This document shows, in pieces, positions 5,855 to 7,886 of a stretch of DNA of 7,886 nt. The first letter of the stretch is position 1, and each line of letters begins with the position of its first letter. Location of the stretch: positions 1 to 7,886 of the forward strand of contig VBCS01000419.1 in NCBI GenBank assembly GCA_005888955.1. Reading direction: 5' to 3'. The position numbers and the translations under genes are program-made. Under the pieces are notes generated by a model. That model did no database searches. It was not told where the DNA came from and was given only the letters and a program-made list of their open reading frames with translations. This DNA comes from Betaproteobacteria bacterium. Its GTDB lineage: Bacteria; Pseudomonadota; Gammaproteobacteria; Burkholderiales; Casimicrobiaceae.

Positions 5855-6409
5855 TCAAGCCGCGTTCATCGCGATCAGGTGTTCCCAATCGTCCCGCGTG
5901 ATGCCGCGCACGCAGAATTCCTCCTGCGCGCCGCGATGGTCCCGCTTCTCCATGCCGAGCAGATGCATGCCGCATTTTTCCATGACCCGTCCCGAAGCGG
6001 GATTTCGCTGCAGATGTGATGCGGCCAGTGCATCGATATCGAGCAAGCCGAAGGCGAGTGCGATGACGCCGCGCGCGGCTGCGGTGGCGTAGCCGTGACC
6101 CCAATACGGCCGCCCGATCCAGAAACCCAGGTGCCCATGCTCCGTCGCGACGGGGCGCATTCCGATGGCGCCAACGAGGACACCGTCATCGCTCGACGTG
6201 ATGGCATAGGTATATTCGCGTCCTGCCGCTTGCTCACGGGCCTGGCCGGCAATCCAAGCGTCGGCTGCTCCGTCGGGATAAGGATGCGGGATGAGCGCGG
6301 TCGTTTCCGCGACCGCGCGCTCGCCTGCGAGTAGCTGCACGCGGGGCGCGTCGCGCGGCTCGAGCGGCCGCAGCGTGACGGGAAAGGCGAGGGCGCGCTC
6401 CGGCAGCAA
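5855..6409 (-). CDS. GNAT family N-acetyltransferase (RimJ/RimL-like)
   Basis: This 184-aa protein has the GNAT fold of the Acetyltransf_3 / RimJ-RimL type. It opens with LRPLEPRDAP (13-22), the typical first strand and helix. LVGAIGMRP (78-86) is the central strand. GFWIGRPYWGHGYATAA (95-111) is motif A, whose GRPYWGHGYA loop binds the acetyl-CoA pyrophosphate. NPASGRVMEKCGM then matches the late N-x-x-S-x-x-x-x-E-x-x-G-M element. Members acetylate ribosomal-protein N-termini, other proteins or small amines; the substrate here cannot be told. The start is TTG at 6409. Upstream in frame a stop is reached after 9 codons with no ATG or GTG, and a GAGG (minus strand, 6419-6416) lies 6 bases before the TTG, which supports it. 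It follows yajQ by 27 bases on the same strand and is probably co-transcribed. It converges with the DUF3501 gene across 51 bases with no evident hairpin. Confidence 0.85.
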   Translation of the reverse strand: MLPERALAFPVTLRPLEPRDAPRVQLLAGERAVAETTALIPHPYPDGAADAWIAGQAREQAAGREYTYAITSSDDGVLVGAIGMRPVATEHGHLGFWIGRPYWGHGYATAAARGVIALAFGLLDIDALAASHLQRNPASGRVMEKCGMHLLGMEKRDHRGAQEEFCVRGITRDDWEHLIAMNAA

Positions 6410-6415
6410 TGAAAG

Positions 6416-6419
6416 CCTC
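6416..6419 (-). promoter_or_regulatory. Ribosome binding site supporting a TTG start
   Basis: On the minus strand this reads GAGG, then CTTTCA, then TTG. The spacing of 6 decides the start of the acetyltransferase, which has no in-frame ATG or GTG near its N-terminus. Confidence 0.5.
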
Positions 6420-6436
6420 GCTGCGGGCTCGCGCGG

Positions 6437-6922
6437 TTAATCCCTGAAGTTTCCGAATTGCACCGGAAATTCGGTGATGGACTTCTTCACCAGCGCGATC
6501 GCGCTTTGCAGCTCATCTTTCTTGCCTCCGGAGACGCGCACCGCATCGCCCTGGATGCTCGCCTGCACCTTCATCCTGCTGTCCTTGATGAGCTTGACGA
6601 TCTTCTTGGCGAGCTCCTGCTCGATCCCGACCCGGATCGTGACGACCTGCTTGACCTTGTCGCCGCTGATCTTTGCAACGTTTCCGAACTCGAGGGCGCG
6701 CACGTCGACGCCGCGCTTGGTCAGCTTGCCCAGCAGCACGTCGGTCACTTGTTTGAGCTTGAAGTCGTCGTCGGCGTAGAGCGTCAGTTCCTTGTCCTTG
6801 TGTTCGATGCGCGCATCGGAACCCTTGAAGTCGTAGCGCGTCGAGATTTCCTTGTTGGCTTGGTCGAGCGCATTGCGGACTTCGACCTGGTTGACTTCGG
6901 AGACGACGTCGAAAGAAGGCAT
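6437..6922 (-). CDS. yajQ: YajQ family nucleotide/cyclic-di-GMP-binding protein
   Basis: This 161-aa protein has the usual YajQ length (E. coli about 163 aa). It begins with the family hallmark MPSFDVVSEVN. RYDFKGSDA is at 29-37, followed by DDDFKLKQVTDVL, KRGVD, and SGDKVKQVVTIRVGIEQE. KIVKLIKDSRMKVQASIQG, RVSGGKKDELQ and a C-terminal PVQFGNFRD complete it. The fold is two ferredoxin-like repeats. Some family members (for example Xanthomonas XC_3703) bind cyclic-di-GMP and act with a transcription factor; others have been reported to bind nucleic acid. The role in this organism is unknown. It lies downstream of argG, separated by 83 bases largely filled by an inverted repeat, and just upstream of the GNAT gene. 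The leader before the ATG has no recognisable Shine-Dalgarno, which is unusual for a conserved gene. Confidence 0.96.
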   Translation of the reverse strand: MPSFDVVSEVNQVEVRNALDQANKEISTRYDFKGSDARIEHKDKELTLYADDDFKLKQVTDVLLGKLTKRGVDVRALEFGNVAKISGDKVKQVVTIRVGIEQELAKKIVKLIKDSRMKVQASIQGDAVRVSGGKKDELQSAIALVKKSITEFPVQFGNFRD

Positions 6923-6936
6923 GGGTTTGTTGTGGG

Positions 6937-7004
6937 GTCAGATCCTGATTATCGAGACTGTCCCGGATACCGTCGAGAGTGATCGTTGATAATCGGGGTC
7001 TGAC
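6937..7004. repeat. REP-like imperfect inverted repeat between argG and yajQ
   Basis: GTCAGATCCTGATTATC (6937-6953) and GATAATCGGGGTCTGAC (6988-7004) are reverse complements at 15 of 17 positions, with a 34-base centre. The outer ends carry GGGGTCAGA and TCTGAC. This resembles the GGGGTCAGACCCC core of REP-type repeats that accompany RAYT (IS200-like) transposases in many proteobacteria. The right arm ends one base before the argG stop codon, so the hairpin could also shape the argG 3' end. No transposase is present in the window, so this would be a non-autonomous copy. Confidence 0.6.
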
Positions 7005-7005
7005 G

Positions 7006-7886
7006 CTATTTGTACTTGCGGGCGAGGATCGTTTCGATCCGCAGCCGCAAGGCATTGAGCTTGATGAACCCGGCCGCATCCTTCTGGTCGTACGCCCCCC
7101 GATCGTCGTCGAAGGTGGCGATCGCCGGGTCGAACAGCGAATCGGTTTTCGACGCGCGGCCGACGACCATCACGTTGCCCTTGTAGAGCTTCAGCCGCGC
7201 ATGGCCGTTCACGGGGGCCTGCGAGGCGTCGATCATCGTCTGCAACATCTTTCTCTCCGGCGACCACCAGTAGCCGTTGTAGATCAGGCTCGCGTAGCGT
7301 GGCATCAGCTCGTCCTTCAGATGCGCGACCTCCCGGTCGAGGCAGAGCGATTCGATGGCGCGGTGCGCTTTCAGCATGATCGTCCCGCCCGGCGTCTCAT
7401 AGCAGCCGCGCGACTTCATGCCGACGTAACGGTTCTCGACCAGATCGAGACGGCCGACGCCGTGTTTGCCGCCAAGGCGGTTCAATTCGGTCAGGACCTG
7501 CGCGGGTGGCAGGGCCTTGCCATTAACCGCCACGATATCACCCTTGACGTAATCAAGCTCGAGATACTCGGCCGCGTCGGGAGCCTTTTCGGGTGCGACG
7601 GTCCAGCGCCACATGTCTTCCTCGGGCTCCTGCGCCGGATCTTCCAGCGCCCGGCCCTCGTAGCTGATATGGAGGAGGTTCGCGTCCATCGAGTACGGCG
7701 CGCCGCTGCCGCGGTGCTTCATCTCGATCGGGATGGCGTGCTTTTCCGCATAGGCGAGGAGGTTCTCGCGCGAGCTCAAGTCCCACTCGCGCCACGGCGC
7801 GATCACTCTGATGCCGGGCTCGAGCGCATAGTAGCCGAGCTCGAAGCGCACCTGGTCGTTGCCCTTTCCGGTCGCGCCGTGCGACA
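7006..7886 (-). CDS. argG: Argininosuccinate synthase, 5' part outside the window
   Basis: About 292 C-terminal residues are visible; full-length ArgG is around 400-410 aa, so roughly the first 110 lie beyond base 7886. The enzyme joins citrulline and aspartate using ATP, giving argininosuccinate, AMP and PPi, the penultimate step of arginine synthesis, in the cytosol. The visible segment opens with SHGATGKGNDQVRFE, a conserved ATP/substrate loop. PWREWDL, the conserved SMDANLLHISYEG, NRLGGKHGVGRLDLVENR, VGMKSRGCYETPGGT, YNGYWWSPER and a C-terminal KYK at the TAG (7008-7006) follow. Nothing is broken in the visible part. A GTG at 7851 is internal (the Val of DQVRFE) and is not the start. The REP-like repeat begins one base past the stop. 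Confidence 0.97.
   Translation of the reverse strand, partial: SHGATGKGNDQVRFELGYYALEPGIRVIAPWREWDLSSRENLLAYAEKHAIPIEMKHRGSGAPYSMDANLLHISYEGRALEDPAQEPEEDMWRWTVAPEKAPDAAEYLELDYVKGDIVAVNGKALPPAQVLTELNRLGGKHGVGRLDLVENRYVGMKSRGCYETPGGTIMLKAHRAIESLCLDREVAHLKDELMPRYASLIYNGYWWSPERKMLQTMIDASQAPVNGHARLKLYKGNVMVVGRASKTDSLFDPAIATFDDDRGAYDQKDAAGFIKLNALRLRIETILARKYK

Noticed and set aside
5541..6104. 187-codon minus-strand frame overlapping the DUF3501 and GNAT genes
   Set aside because: It is Arg/Ser-rich and overlaps two well-supported genes in other frames.
6458..6982. 174-codon plus-strand frame opposite yajQ
   Set aside because: It is antisense to yajQ, which matches its family from end to end, and the translation is a Leu/Asp/Val-rich shadow.

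Overview
This is a GC-rich stretch of chromosome-like DNA. The genes are tightly packed and mostly housekeeping. ArgG, YajQ, the A-type malate synthase and the RutE-like reductase all read as proteobacterial, and the REP-like GGGGTCAGA element fits a beta- or gammaproteobacterium. An environmental betaproteobacterium is my best guess, but it is an inference. No tRNA, rRNA, CRISPR array, transposase or phage gene was seen.

Layout. Bases 1-549 hold the 3' end of a putative 2OG-Fe(II) oxygenase gene on the plus strand. After a 187-base spacer comes malate synthase A (aceB, 737-2338, plus). It converges on a RutE-type nitroreductase (2472-3053, minus), with a compact GC hairpin between them. The nitroreductase is divergent from a three-gene plus-strand block: a rubredoxin-less rubrerythrin (3258-3677), a GlpC/heterodisulfide-reductase-like two-[4Fe-4S] plus CCG-domain protein (3855-5207) and a DUF3501 protein (5219-5803). 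The rest is on the minus strand, in transcription order: argG (3' part, 7886-7006), a REP-like inverted repeat (7004-6937), yajQ (6922-6437) and a GNAT acetyltransferase (6409-5855, TTG start).

How the genes may work together. Malate synthase is the second enzyme of the glyoxylate shunt; isocitrate lyase is not in view. The most interesting part is 3258-5803. The rubrerythrin keeps every diiron ligand but lacks the rubredoxin domain that normally feeds it electrons. Next to it is a multi-cluster Fe-S protein of the kind that carries electrons, followed at 11 bases by a conserved protein of unknown function. From memory, these three families recur together. I infer a redox module, perhaps peroxide or oxidative-stress detoxification, in which the Fe-S protein and DUF3501 partner the diiron protein.

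The non-coding DNA around this module is unusually structured. There is a 9-bp inverted repeat in the rubrerythrin leader. A perfect 17-bp inverted repeat starts 3 bases after the rubrerythrin stop, and a second nested inverted repeat follows at once. These could set different expression levels for the diiron protein and its downstream partners. yajQ and the GNAT gene look like a two-gene operon downstream of argG.
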